Source: Fidelibacterota bacterium (GTDB lineage Bacteria > Fidelibacterota > Marinisomatia > SCGC-AAA003-L08 > TS1B11). From it: a DNA stretch of 64,000 nt. Positions 1 through 8,873 of this stretch are shown piece by piece; the first letter of the stretch is position 1, and every line of letters begins with the position of its first letter. The position numbers were made by a program, and so were the translations under genes. The stretch covers positions 434,001 to 498,000 of the forward strand of contig SCKJ01000001.1 of assembly GCA_004124875.1 (NCBI GenBank), written 5' to 3'. The notes under the pieces were generated by a model that had not been told where the DNA came from, made no database searches, and worked only from the letters and a program-made list of their open reading frames with translations.

Positions 1-159
1 ATATGGATGTCAGGAACTCTCCCACCTCAATATGGCGTAGATGTGGCAAAAGGTTTAACTTAGAGCCGGTTCTGGTGCAGCGCATTGGATTCCGAAGCTG
101 CAGATGAGTATTGAGACGGTTCCGGCATTAAACGATTTCAGATTTGCAGGAATGCATCC

Positions 160-1095
160 GTGAAAGCAATTGTCAGAGGAGATTTGGACGGTATCGTGTC
201 GGCCGCATTGCTCATAGCAATAAAGCAGGTCGACGAAATGGTCGTCGTGCAAATTAAAGATATCGTTGATGGCAATATCGAAATTACCGATCAGGATATC
301 ATTTGCAACCTGCCCTACCACCCCGACTGCTACCTCTGGTTTGATCACCATACCAGCGAGGCGCGCAAAACGCCGCCGATTCCCATTAATTTTCAGGGAG
401 CCTTTGTGCTGGCTGACAGTGCCGCCCGGGTCGTATATGACTATTTTCTTCCTTTCCATCCCAAGCTTGAAAAATATGTTAAGCTGGTAGAGGAGGTGGA
501 CAAGTTTGACCGGGCCGATCTGACCAAAGATGATGTCCTGAACCCCCGGAGCCACGTCATGCTTGGGTTCCTTCTGGATCCACGATCCCGGATGCCCGGC
601 GATGGTGAAAATCGTCTTCGTTTTGAGAAATGGCGCGCCAGGATTCCAGACTTGCTGATTCATGAAGGGATAGAGGATATTTTATCGCTTCAGGAGACGC
701 AGCACTGGGTCAAGGTGTACATGGAAAATCAGGCCGCCGCTATGGAAGTTTACAGAAAAACCACCCGGCTTGAGGGCAATATCATTTACAGCGATTTCAG
801 AGGACTGACAGTGCCCCCAGCGAACAGATTTATCATTTATTCCATGCCCGAATTTTCTGCGGGAAATATAACCGTACAAGTATCGGACGGTGAACCGGAT
901 GTTTGGTATGAAATCTCCATCGGCCATTCCATTTTCAACAGGACTTCTATGGTTGATGTGGGCGACCTTTGCAGCTGGTATGGTGGAGGCGGGCACCGCG
1001 CCGTAGGCGTTTGCAGACCGAGTTCTGATGATGTTGAACAAGTGCTTTCGGAAGTATTGCATGCCTGCCAGGGGGGGTCGATTAGCCACGCTTGA
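160..1095 (+). CDS. DHH/DHHA1-family phosphoesterase
   Basis: A 311-residue protein with the two hallmarks of the DHH superfamily: an N-terminal GDLDG motif (residues 7-11) and a DHH triad near residue 63 (WFDHHTSE), both metal-binding. A glycine-rich GGGGHRAVG near residue 280 is the DHHA1 substrate-binding motif. Family members use manganese to hydrolyse short RNA, cyclic dinucleotides or polyphosphate; the substrate here cannot be read from the sequence. There is no signal peptide, so it is probably cytoplasmic. The start is GTG with an AGG box about nine bases upstream, and it leaves the first motif at the usual distance from the N-terminus. The gene stands alone and ends 36 bases before a strong terminator. 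Family assignment is firm, exact function open. Confidence 0.85.
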   Translation: MKAIVRGDLDGIVSAALLIAIKQVDEMVVVQIKDIVDGNIEITDQDIICNLPYHPDCYLWFDHHTSEARKTPPIPINFQGAFVLADSAARVVYDYFLPFHPKLEKYVKLVEEVDKFDRADLTKDDVLNPRSHVMLGFLLDPRSRMPGDGENRLRFEKWRARIPDLLIHEGIEDILSLQETQHWVKVYMENQAAAMEVYRKTTRLEGNIIYSDFRGLTVPPANRFIIYSMPEFSAGNITVQVSDGEPDVWYEISIGHSIFNRTSMVDVGDLCSWYGGGGHRAVGVCRPSSDDVEQVLSEVLHACQGGSISHA

Positions 1096-1131
1096 TATGC
1101 CCTCCCATTGAGTGAGCCGTGAAAAAGATAT

Positions 1132-1160
1132 GGACCGGATAAAAGTCGGTCCTTTTTTTT
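1132..1160 (+). terminator. Rho-independent terminator after the DHH gene
   Basis: A six-base-pair stem GGACCG/CGGTCC (1132-1137 with 1147-1152) and a nine-base loop are followed directly by eight T residues. It lies just after the DHH phosphoesterase gene and is in the right orientation to end it. Confidence 0.85.
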
Positions 1161-1183
1161 ATGCGGCGCGCGCTGGAGCCCGT

Positions 1184-1231
1184 AAAATAAAAACCCCGGC
1201 GACCTTCATTAAAGGGCGCCGGGGTTCATTT
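1184..1231. terminator. Bidirectional terminator between convergent genes
   Basis: A perfect ten-base-pair stem AACCCCGGCG/CGCCGGGGTT (1192-1201 with 1217-1226). Read on the minus strand it is followed by TTTTTATTTT, so it should end the long minus-strand Ig-repeat gene that stops at 1289. Read on the plus strand it is followed by CATTTTT, a weaker tail. Confidence 0.8.
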
Positions 1232-1288
1232 TTGGTTAGCGCAACCGCGGACCTTGAGGCGCCACGCGGTGGGCTGCAACCTTCATCG

Positions 1289-4200
1289 CTACTTAATGAG
1301 CGACATCTTTATGGTGTTAGTGTATTCCGGTGTCACCATTCGGGCGAAATAGATACCGGTTGACACTGGGTGCCCCATGCTGTCGGAACTGTTCCAAATT
1401 ACTTTGTTGTATCCGGCATGCATGTATCCATTTACCAGTTCGACGATTTTGCGTCCCCTGATGTCGTAGATCGTAATGTTCACTTTTGTCCGGGCCGGCA
1501 TTTCGTACCGCAATGTCGTGACAGGATTGAACGGGTTTGGATAATTCTGGTGCAACGCGAACATCTGGGGCAAGTGATTATCACTCTCCACGGCCAGAGT
1601 CTTGTAGATGATTATCTCAAACGGTCCATTCAACGCCTCAACTGAATCTGCACCCGATAGGGCCCAGATTGACCACCAGAGGCTAAGATTATTGACGCCC
1701 AGATCGTCCATGATGGCAATGAGATCCGTGTAAGGCACCTCAATCCCGGTGCCGACAGTGTCGCGCAACAGGTAGGTTGACTGCTCATCTTCCAGTATGA
1801 AGATGTAAGACACATTTTCGCCGTCGGCATCGGTGCTGACTTCCCATGAAAAGGCCAGTTTCTGTCCGGCCAACTCACTGGAATATTGTATCTCGTGTGC
1901 ATCGACCGGCAGAAGCAGATCGAAATCCGATGGCCTGTCGTTGGCAGCGGCAAACGTGACATTGAAGCGGGAGGTTTCGCTGGCGCCTATCGCATCCGTT
2001 GCCGTGACAGTAATTCCGGCCGTGCCTGACCAGTTGGGCCATGGCACCAGCAGCAGAGTAGTGTCGCCAAATACCTGTTGCACAACGGCGCTGGTATCGC
2101 TCTGCGCTGAGAAGCTGATGGCGTCCCCTTCAATATCAGTGGCGCGTAGCGGAATCCACACTTCCATATCTTCAATCAGGGTCAGATCGGCTATGGTCAC
2201 TATCTCAGGCGCATCATTCACTGCGTTAATGGTCAGGGTAATGTCAGCGGATATCGATGCCGTGCCATCGGACACCGTTATCCGGATGTGGACGATCCCG
2301 AAGAAGTTTTCGCTGGGGATAACAATGAGATTGTCATCGGAAATAAACACCGTGTCCAACCCGTCATCGAGTGTTAAAACGACAATGGTGAGGTCGTCGA
2401 GCTCATCCGCGTCGCTGAAAAAGTCCGTCAGATTCGTGATGATTACCGCGAAGCTTTCATCTTCGTCGATCGATACAGATGGCAGCGTCCCGATGATAAC
2501 CGGGGCATGATTGGTGCCTTCCGGGATGCCTGCGCCAAATCCGGAGAAATGGTCCGTCTGCGCCGACACAGTATGGTTGCCGGTATCGACAACGCTCGGT
2601 ATCAATGCCGTCCACGATCCTTCGCCCTCATCGTAACGAAGTACCACAAGGTCTGTTTCGCTGACGCCGTCTGGAACCTGATCGGGATCATAAGGCACCG
2701 TTATCGTGACCGGCTCATCAAACTGGAGTCCGGATGGACCGAAGAAGAACAAGGGACCCGCGAGCTCTGCTCCTTCGGGTGGCGATGAATAGAGCGATAT
2801 TTCAATATTTACGCTGCCATCAAGGGCTCCACCCGGAATGCTGATGGAGGCAACAGCTTCGCCAGTGCCATCGCTGTCCCAGCTGACCGTGCCGCCGTTT
2901 TCGTCCACCTCTTCACTGACCGCCACCTCATCCACGTTCACGTAAATGGTAACCTGCGCTGAATCTTCACCCCCGTTGCCATCGCTGGCAGTGAAAGTGA
3001 ATACGTCTGAGCCACTGAATCCGGAAGCAGGGGTGTAGGTCAGGTTTGGCGCGTTGCCACTGAGCGATCCGTAATTGGGACCGGCGCTTACGGTGAAGGT
3101 TAAGTCATCGCCGTCAACGTCAGACGCTGTAAGGCTGATATCCACAGTTTCATCCTGACCCGTCGTGACCGTTTGAGCATCAGCCACCGGCGCGTCGTTG
3201 ACGGCATTAACCGTCACATTTACGGTGGCATCAGCGGTGCCCTCGTTCCCATCATCGGCGTGAATGCCAAAGGAGAAATCGCCATCACCTTCGCCGGGCG
3301 TACCGGAGACCGTCGCACCCGAAGCGGAGGCCCAGTCCGGGAGTTGGCCGGTGATGGAGAGGGTAACCTCATCGCCCTCCGCATCATCAGCAGTGGCCGT
3401 GTAGCTGAAAGGTTCATCTTCAGTGGCCGTGGCCGTGGTGGCAGAGGTGATCACCGGCGCGTCGTTGACGGCCGTCACCGTCACATTCACGGTGGCTACA
3501 TCGGTGCCGCCGTTACCGTCGGAGGCAGTAATAGAAAAGCTGAAGTCGCCATCACCTTCGCCGGGCGTACCGGAAACGGTCGCACCCGAAGCGGAGGCCC
3601 AGGCAGGGAGACCGGTGAAGGAGAAACTCACCTGGTCGCCATCGGCATCATCAGCCGTGGCCGTGTAGCTGAAGGGTTCATCTTCAGTGGCCGCGGCCGT
3701 GGTGGCAGAGGTGATCACCGGAGCATCATTGACGGCCGTCACCGTCACATTTACGGTGGCGTCAGCGGTGCCCTCGTTCCCATCATCGGCGTGAATGCCA
3801 AAGGAAAAGTCGCCATCACCTTCACCGGGCGTACCGGAAACGGTCGCACCCGATGCGGATGCCCAGACTGGGAGACCTGTGAAGGAAAAACTCACGGCGT
3901 CTTCTTCGGCATCATCAGCCGTGGCCGTGTAGCTGAAAGGTTCATCTTCAGTGGCCGTGGCCGTGGTGGCAGAGGTGATCACCGGCGCGTCGTTGACGGC
4001 GTTAACGGTGATGGTTACCGTCGCAGCCGAAGAGGTGGCGCTGCCGTCGCTCACCGTAAAAGTAAAACTGTCGCTGCCGTTGAAATTTTCGTCTGGCGTG
4101 TAGGTCAGGTTGGGCGCGCTACCGGACAGGGAGCCGCCCGCAGGCTGCCCGATGCTATATGTCAGCACGTCGCCATCGGCATCGAAGCCGCTTAAGGTCA

Positions 4201-6412
4201 CCAGGACGGCGGTATCTTCGTCCGTCTCCACAGACGACTGGCTGTTGGCCACCGGCGCGTCGTTGACAGCGCTAACGGTGATGGTTACCGTCGCTGCCGC
4301 AGACGAGAGGCTGCCGTCGCTCACCGTAAAGGTGAAACTGTCGCTGCCGTTGAAATTTTTGTCTGGCGTGTAGGTCAGGTTGGGCGCGCTACCGGACAGG
4401 GAGCCGCCGGCAGGCTGCCCGACGCTATATGTCACCACGTCGCCATCGGCATCGAAGCCGCTTAAGGTCACCAGGACGGCGGTATCTTCGTCCGTCTCCA
4501 CAGACTGGCTGTTGGCCACCGGCGCGTCATTGACGGCATTAACGGTGATGGTCACCGTTGCTGCCGCAGACGAGAGGCTGCCGTCGCTCACCGTAAAGGT
4601 GAAACTGTCGCTGCCATTGAAATCGGCATTGGGCTCGTAAGTGAAGGAGCCGTTGGCCTTGACGCTGGCCGAGCCGTTGGCCGGGCCATCCTCAAGCAAG
4701 AAGGTGAACGGGTCGCCATCGGCATCGCTGCCGGAGAGCTGGCCGCTCAATGAGGCGTCTTCGTCAACGGAGAAATCAGCCCCCTCAGCGATGGGAGCAT
4801 CGTTAGAGCCAGTCACATTTACAGTGACCGTCGCCTCCACGGGATCGCTGAAACCGTCGGTGATCGCGTAGATGAACTCATCCAGACCGCTGAAATTAGG
4901 GGTCGGTTCGTAGGTGAGAGTGCCATTGTCAAGAATATGGACGATACCGCTGGCCTGTTTTACAGGCTGAATAGTCAGCGCATCGCCATCGGCGTCAAAA
5001 TCATTGGCCAGTACGTCAAGCACAACAGGATCGGAATCTTCTGCAACGGTGTAAGTATCGTTGTTCGCAACCGGCACATCGTTTACGGCGGTGATCGTAA
5101 TGGATACAGTGGCGGCGGCGGAATTTACTATGCCGTCATTTACCGTGAACGTGAAGCTGTCGCTGCCGTTATAGTTGGCATCGGGAGTGTAAGTGAGGTT
5201 CGCCCCACTACCGGAGAGGGAGCCATTTGCAGGAGAGGCGGCGGTAAACGTCAGGGCATCACCGTCCTCGTCGCTGCCCGTTAAAGTAATGGCAACAGCC
5301 TGATCCTCAGCCGTCGAAACGGACTGGCCGTCGGCTACTGGCGCATCATTGGTAGCCCTGACGGTTACGCTCACAGTGGCGTCATCAGTGCCCCCGTGGC
5401 CATCATCGGCGTGAATACCAAAAGTAAAGTCGCCATCGCCTTCGCCGGGCGTACCGGAGATGGTCGCGCCTGAGGCGGATGCCCAGATGGGGAGTTGGCC
5501 GGTGATGGAGAGGATAACCTCGTCGCCATCGGCGTCGGTGGCCGTGGCCGTGTAGCTGAAGGGTTCATCTTCAGTGGCCGTGGCCGTGGTGGCCGAGGTG
5601 ATCACCGGCGCGTCGTTGACGGCCGTCACCGTCACATTCACGGTGGCTTCAGCGGTGCCGCCGTTACCGTCGGAGGCAGTAATAGAAAAGCTGAAGTCGC
5701 CATCACCTTCGCCGGGCGTACCGGAAACGGTCGCACCCGAAGCGGAGACCCAGGCAGGGAGACCGGTGAAGGAGAAACTCACCTGGTCGCCATCGGCGTC
5801 GGTGGCCGTGGCCGTGTAGCTGAAGGGTTCATCTTCAGTGGCCGCGGCCGTGGTGGCAGAGGTGATCACCGGAGCGCGATTGGGCACATCGCCGGATGTG
5901 ACGGTAACCGTTATGGTGCCGGTGGCGTAATGCTTCTCGTCACTTTCATCGTCCTTCCCTTTTTTCCCTTTGCCCTTCTTTTCTTTTTTGCCTTCGCGGA
6001 TAGTGTAGGTAAAACTGTTCTCGCCGTTGAAACCGGCATCGGGCGTATAGGTCAGTGTACCATCACCATTGTCGGTGACGGTGCCGTTACCAGCCTGGGT
6101 GAAAGAGTCAAGGGCCAGACCGTCGTCCTTGTCATTTCCTTTACCTTTACCTTTATTATTATCAACACCACCGTCAACGCCGTCCTTGGCATTGGGGGTC
6201 AGCACATCGATGGTCACGGCCTCATCCTGCAAGGTCTCCACATTGATGTCAACAGCCGCGAGCTTGTCGTCGTCTGCCCGAAGCGGCGTCCACGGCAGCA
6301 GCAGGACTGCTGCAAGAGCCAGCAGCTGTGCGATGCGCCAAGGGTGTGACTTGGACGCTATTTGTGCTTTACCCTGATAGATTTTTGATATTTTAAAAGT
6401 TGTGCTCATCAT
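1289..6412 (-). CDS. Giant secreted cadherin/Ig-repeat protein with T9SS sorting domain
   Basis: A predicted 1,707-residue exported surface protein. A basic N-terminus and a hydrophobic stretch (ALAAVLLLPW) form a signal peptide ending near residue 46. Then follow Lys/Asp-rich low-complexity insertions and about a dozen repeats of two kinds: an Ig-like type starting APVITSATT and a cadherin-like type with GSDSFTFTVSDG. After these come a ZU5-like segment (IPGGALDGSVNI) and further Ig-like domains. The final 90 residues hold HQNYPNPFNPVTT and end in IKMSLIK, a type IX secretion sorting domain. The repeats are nearly identical at DNA level, indicating recent duplication. The likely role is adhesion or cell-surface structure; no enzymatic domain was seen. 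The start was chosen at 6412 because AAGGAAG lies ten bases upstream; 6409 is an alternative. CRP/FNR-like palindromes precede it. Confidence 0.85.
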   Translation of the reverse strand: MMSTTFKISKIYQGKAQIASKSHPWRIAQLLALAAVLLLPWTPLRADDDKLAAVDINVETLQDEAVTIDVLTPNAKDGVDGGVDNNKGKGKGNDKDDGLALDSFTQAGNGTVTDNGDGTLTYTPDAGFNGENSFTYTIREGKKEKKGKGKKGKDDESDEKHYATGTITVTVTSGDVPNRAPVITSATTAAATEDEPFSYTATATDADGDQVSFSFTGLPAWVSASGATVSGTPGEGDGDFSFSITASDGNGGTAEATVNVTVTAVNDAPVITSATTATATEDEPFSYTATATDADGDEVILSITGQLPIWASASGATISGTPGEGDGDFTFGIHADDGHGGTDDATVSVTVRATNDAPVADGQSVSTAEDQAVAITLTGSDEDGDALTFTAASPANGSLSGSGANLTYTPDANYNGSDSFTFTVNDGIVNSAAATVSITITAVNDVPVANNDTYTVAEDSDPVVLDVLANDFDADGDALTIQPVKQASGIVHILDNGTLTYEPTPNFSGLDEFIYAITDGFSDPVEATVTVNVTGSNDAPIAEGADFSVDEDASLSGQLSGSDADGDPFTFLLEDGPANGSASVKANGSFTYEPNADFNGSDSFTFTVSDGSLSSAAATVTITVNAVNDAPVANSQSVETDEDTAVLVTLSGFDADGDVVTYSVGQPAGGSLSGSAPNLTYTPDKNFNGSDSFTFTVSDGSLSSAAATVTITVSAVNDAPVANSQSSVETDEDTAVLVTLSGFDADGDVLTYSIGQPAGGSLSGSAPNLTYTPDENFNGSDSFTFTVSDGSATSSAATVTITVNAVNDAPVITSATTATATEDEPFSYTATADDAEEDAVSFSFTGLPVWASASGATVSGTPGEGDGDFSFGIHADDGNEGTADATVNVTVTAVNDAPVITSATTAAATEDEPFSYTATADDADGDQVSFSFTGLPAWASASGATVSGTPGEGDGDFSFSITASDGNGGTDVATVNVTVTAVNDAPVITSATTATATEDEPFSYTATADDAEGDEVTLSITGQLPDWASASGATVSGTPGEGDGDFSFGIHADDGNEGTADATVNVTVNAVNDAPVADAQTVTTGQDETVDISLTASDVDGDDLTFTVSAGPNYGSLSGNAPNLTYTPASGFSGSDVFTFTASDGNGGEDSAQVTIYVNVDEVAVSEEVDENGGTVSWDSDGTGEAVASISIPGGALDGSVNIEISLYSSPPEGAELAGPLFFFGPSGLQFDEPVTITVPYDPDQVPDGVSETDLVVLRYDEGEGSWTALIPSVVDTGNHTVSAQTDHFSGFGAGIPEGTNHAPVIIGTLPSVSIDEDESFAVIITNLTDFFSDADELDDLTIVVLTLDDGLDTVFISDDNLIVIPSENFFGIVHIRITVSDGTASISADITLTINAVNDAPEIVTIADLTLIEDMEVWIPLRATDIEGDAISFSAQSDTSAVVQQVFGDTTLLLVPWPNWSGTAGITVTATDAIGASETSRFNVTFAAANDRPSDFDLLLPVDAHEIQYSSELAGQKLAFSWEVSTDADGENVSYIFILEDEQSTYLLRDTVGTGIEVPYTDLIAIMDDLGVNNLSLWWSIWALSGADSVEALNGPFEIIIYKTLAVESDNHLPQMFALHQNYPNPFNPVTTLRYEMPARTKVNITIYDIRGRKIVELVNGYMHAGYNKVIWNSSDSMGHPVSTGIYFARMVTPEYTNTIKMSLIK

Positions 6413-6490
6413 TAACCCGAATCTTCCTTGAATAAGGGCGGACTTCACCCCGGTTTCAGCGCAAGGATACCGCTGATTCCGGCCAATTGC

Positions 6491-6535
6491 AGTGACAGAT
6501 GTCACAGGTTTTACCCTCATGTGACTAATGTCACA
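6491..6535. promoter_or_regulatory. Two CRP/FNR-family-like palindromic operators
   Basis: Two 16-base dyads with the layout TGTGAC-N4-GTCACA: AGTGACAGATGTCACA (6491-6506, one mismatch) and TGTGACTAATGTCACA (6520-6535, perfect). Their centres are 29 bases apart, close to three helical turns. They lie 80-125 bases upstream of the giant Ig-repeat gene (minus strand). The layout matches the TGTGA-N6-TCACA consensus of CRP/FNR-type regulators; which family member binds is not known. Confidence 0.6.
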
Positions 6536-6622
6536 AGTCGCCAAGCGTTGCATTTCCAGTTGCTAATCACTGCCCCCAATATCGGTAAAGTGGTAATTCG
6601 CTGAAGGCGCCCACAATCCATT

Positions 6623-6638
6623 TGTGATATTTATCACG
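6623..6638. promoter_or_regulatory. Third CRP/FNR-like palindrome
   Basis: TGTGATATTTATCACG, a 16-base dyad with five of six arm positions matching, about 103 bases upstream of the pair at 6491-6535 and in the same intergenic region. It may belong to the same promoter. Confidence 0.45.
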
Positions 6639-6665
6639 GGGAATATTGAGCGCCGGACAGTAAAT

Positions 6666-7034
6666 CTACGACAGGAACTGGGCCAATGTGGGTAATTTCC
6701 GGCAAATAATAATCTTATTGCCGTCGGATTGCCGTCGGAAAATGCATCGGGCCGACAGCATATTGAGCAGTTCTGCCGTCTTGCTCGTTAGCTCTTCAAG
6801 GGTAGAGGGCTTTTGCAGGAAGGCGTATTCTTTTTGATGGCCGGCCAAACTTGGGGCAATTTTTTCAGTATGCTCCGACATGTGCAGGACGCGCAGCTCC
6901 GGGCGCCCGGCCCCCAGTCTTTGGGCCAGATCAAGCCCGCTTATCCGCGAATGATAACATCCGTCAGCAGGCGAATAATGCCATAATCGGTCGATAAACG
7001 CAGCCCGGTTCGTGAACTGTCGTTGGCCCGACCA
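6666..7034 (-). pseudogene. Decayed response-regulator receiver domain
   Basis: The minus strand encodes two pieces of a receiver domain in different frames. The first (about 7034-6941) ends with LLTDVIIRG, the phospho-acceptor Asp strand of a receiver, and stops. A one-base shift continues as ISGLDLAQRL, then GRPELRVLHMSEHTE, then FLQKPSTLEELTSKTAELL, the normal order of receiver elements including the conserved Lys-Pro. The arrangement resembles receivers fused to hybrid histidine kinases. No kinase or upstream part remains and there is no convincing start codon. It is best read as a broken remnant, although a sequencing error at the shift would restore only a partial gene. Confidence 0.65.
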
Positions 7035-7139
7035 TAAATATGCTCCTGTGGGGGTGGACAGAGTGATCCGAATGTTCTAAATTGATGCCGGAAATGGATA
7101 ATGATCGGTGGTGATGGTAATAATGAAGGATTCCATGCA

Positions 7140-7991
7140 ATGTCTGAACCCGTAATCCGGCCTGTAACTGAAATCAGGCAGGGCGTTCCTGCCACCGATG
7201 GCGCGGGCGTAAAACTCACGCGCATTCTCGGGACGCACAGTTTAATGAACTATGATCCGTTCCTGCTTTTAGATGAATTCCGAAGTGAAGACCAGCAAGA
7301 TTATATCGCCGGGTTCCCTTCGCATCCCCATCGTGGATTCGAGACCGTCACCTATATGAAACATGGCCGTTTCCGGCACAAGGATTCCATCGGCAATGAA
7401 GGTTTGCTCACCTCCGGAGGGATCCAGTGGATGACGGCGGGCAAAGGCATCATCCACAGCGAAATGCCGGAGGTTGAGGATGGTCTGGTCTGGGGATACC
7501 AACTCTGGCTCAACCTGCCGGCCAAAGATAAAATGATCGAGCCGCGCTACCAGGATATTCAGCCGGACCAGATACCTGTCGTCGAAGAGGAGGGGCGCTG
7601 GGTCAAGGTTATGGCGGGCAATTACAACGGGCAGGAAGGGGCCTCCGAAACGCGCATCCCGGTCATTTATTTTGATGTCCAGCTCAAAGCGGGCATCGAC
7701 TTCTCCCAGCCCATGCCGGTCGATATGAACGGCTTCATCTACCTCTACGAAGGGTCTGCGCAGGTGGGGCCGCCAGATCATGGCGCGGCAGCCTCCAAAG
7801 GTGATCTGGTGCTGCTGGGTGACGGGGACTTGCTCGCATTGACCGCGGGTGATGAAGGCGCGGGCATGCTGGTTATCGCCGGTCAGCGGCTGAATGAACC
7901 CATTGTGCGCGGGGGTCCCTTCGTGATGTCGACCGAAGGCGAATTGCGGCAGGCGTTTCTCGACTACCAGAACGGGGTGCTCGTCAGTTGA
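7140..7991 (+). CDS. Pirin family protein
   Basis: A 283-residue bicupin of the pirin family. The metal-binding signature HPHRGFETVTY lies in the N-terminal cupin, and a later GIIHSEMPE supplies the fourth ligand region. Bacterial pirins have been described as quercetinase-like dioxygenases or as redox-responsive modulators, and the sequence does not choose between these. The start at 7140 is preferred over an in-frame ATG at 7101 because AAGGA sits nine bases upstream. It is probably cytoplasmic. A methyltransferase gene follows 60 bases later on the same strand, so the two may be cotranscribed. Confidence 0.9.
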   Translation: MSEPVIRPVTEIRQGVPATDGAGVKLTRILGTHSLMNYDPFLLLDEFRSEDQQDYIAGFPSHPHRGFETVTYMKHGRFRHKDSIGNEGLLTSGGIQWMTAGKGIIHSEMPEVEDGLVWGYQLWLNLPAKDKMIEPRYQDIQPDQIPVVEEEGRWVKVMAGNYNGQEGASETRIPVIYFDVQLKAGIDFSQPMPVDMNGFIYLYEGSAQVGPPDHGAAASKGDLVLLGDGDLLALTAGDEGAGMLVIAGQRLNEPIVRGGPFVMSTEGELRQAFLDYQNGVLVS

Positions 7992-8051
7992 GCTGCCTCA
8001 ATCTCATTGCGGAAAGAGCATAACATAGGCTCACCGCAGGGAGAGAATAAC

Positions 8052-8867
8052 ATGATCACCTGGCTGGTGCGCGTTCTGCTCAGATGGCCGCCGCTACGCA
8101 GACTCTTCTGGCGCCGTTGGTATCAGGCCCTCACCAAGCGTCAACAGCAGAGCGATTTCGTCTTTATGAATTACGGTTATCGCATCCTCGATGGGAGTGA
8201 GGTTGCCCCCGATTTAGATGAAGAGCATGAGCCCCAGCGCAACTGGATTCAGCTCTATCACCATGTCGCCTCGAAGGCAAACATGACCGGCAAGCAGGTG
8301 GTCGAAGTCGGCTCGGGACGCGGCGGTGGGGCGGCCTATCTGCATCGTTATCTGAAGCCGGCCGACATGCTGGGCATTGATCTGGCATCCAGGGCCGTCG
8401 ATTTTTCCAACCGGGTTCACGGCGCCGACGGCCTCACTTACATGCAGGGGGACGCCGAAGCCCTGCCGCTCGAGGATGCCAGTTGCGATGTGGTCGTTAA
8501 CGTGGAGTCATCGCACTGCTACGGATCAATGCCAAAATTCCTGGCGGAAGTGTCACGTATCCTGCGGCCTGGCGGATATTTCTGTTATGCCGATTTGCGC
8601 ACGGTGGATGGCGCCGCCGTTTTGCACAGGCAACTGGAGGGCACCGGCATGACGATCCTCCACCGGGGAGACCTGGCCGAAAACGTGCTGGCGGCCCTGC
8701 GCGAAGACAATGCGATGAAGCTCGACTACATCCACGAGGTGGCGCCAAAGTGGCTGTGGGAACCGCTGGAGACATTCGCCGGTGTGGAAGGGTCAGCGAT
8801 TTGGCGGGGACTCGAATCGGGCGATACGGTCTATCCCCACTACCTGGCGCAAAAACCGGCGGCCTGA
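8052..8867 (+). CDS. Class I SAM-dependent methyltransferase
   Basis: A 271-residue protein with a Rossmann-type methyltransferase core. Motif I is VVEVGSGRGGG (SAM binding), followed by MLGIDLASRAV (acidic residue of strand 2), GDAEALPLEDASCDVVVNVES (motif II region) and a RPGGYF element after strand 5. The N-terminal segment is rich in Trp, Arg and Leu, which suggests membrane contact. The overall layout, with NYGYRILDG before the core, resembles methyltransferases acting on long-chain lipids such as phthiotriol-type enzymes, but the substrate is inferred only. The start at 8052 has GGGAGAG just upstream. It converges with the channel gene, with six bases between the stops. Confidence 0.85.
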   Translation: MITWLVRVLLRWPPLRRLFWRRWYQALTKRQQQSDFVFMNYGYRILDGSEVAPDLDEEHEPQRNWIQLYHHVASKANMTGKQVVEVGSGRGGGAAYLHRYLKPADMLGIDLASRAVDFSNRVHGADGLTYMQGDAEALPLEDASCDVVVNVESSHCYGSMPKFLAEVSRILRPGGYFCYADLRTVDGAAVLHRQLEGTGMTILHRGDLAENVLAALREDNAMKLDYIHEVAPKWLWEPLETFAGVEGSAIWRGLESGDTVYPHYLAQKPAA

Positions 8868-8873
8868 GCTCGT

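Noticed and set aside
3180-5880. CRISPR-like regularly spaced repeats
   Set aside because: The repeats are in-frame coding units of a secreted protein, with no short spacers and no cas genes in the window.
3173-6349. Several long plus-strand open frames antisense to the giant Ig-repeat gene
   Set aside because: They arise from the repeated GC-rich codons of the real gene on the other strand; their products are repetitive, lack ribosome-binding sites and match no family.
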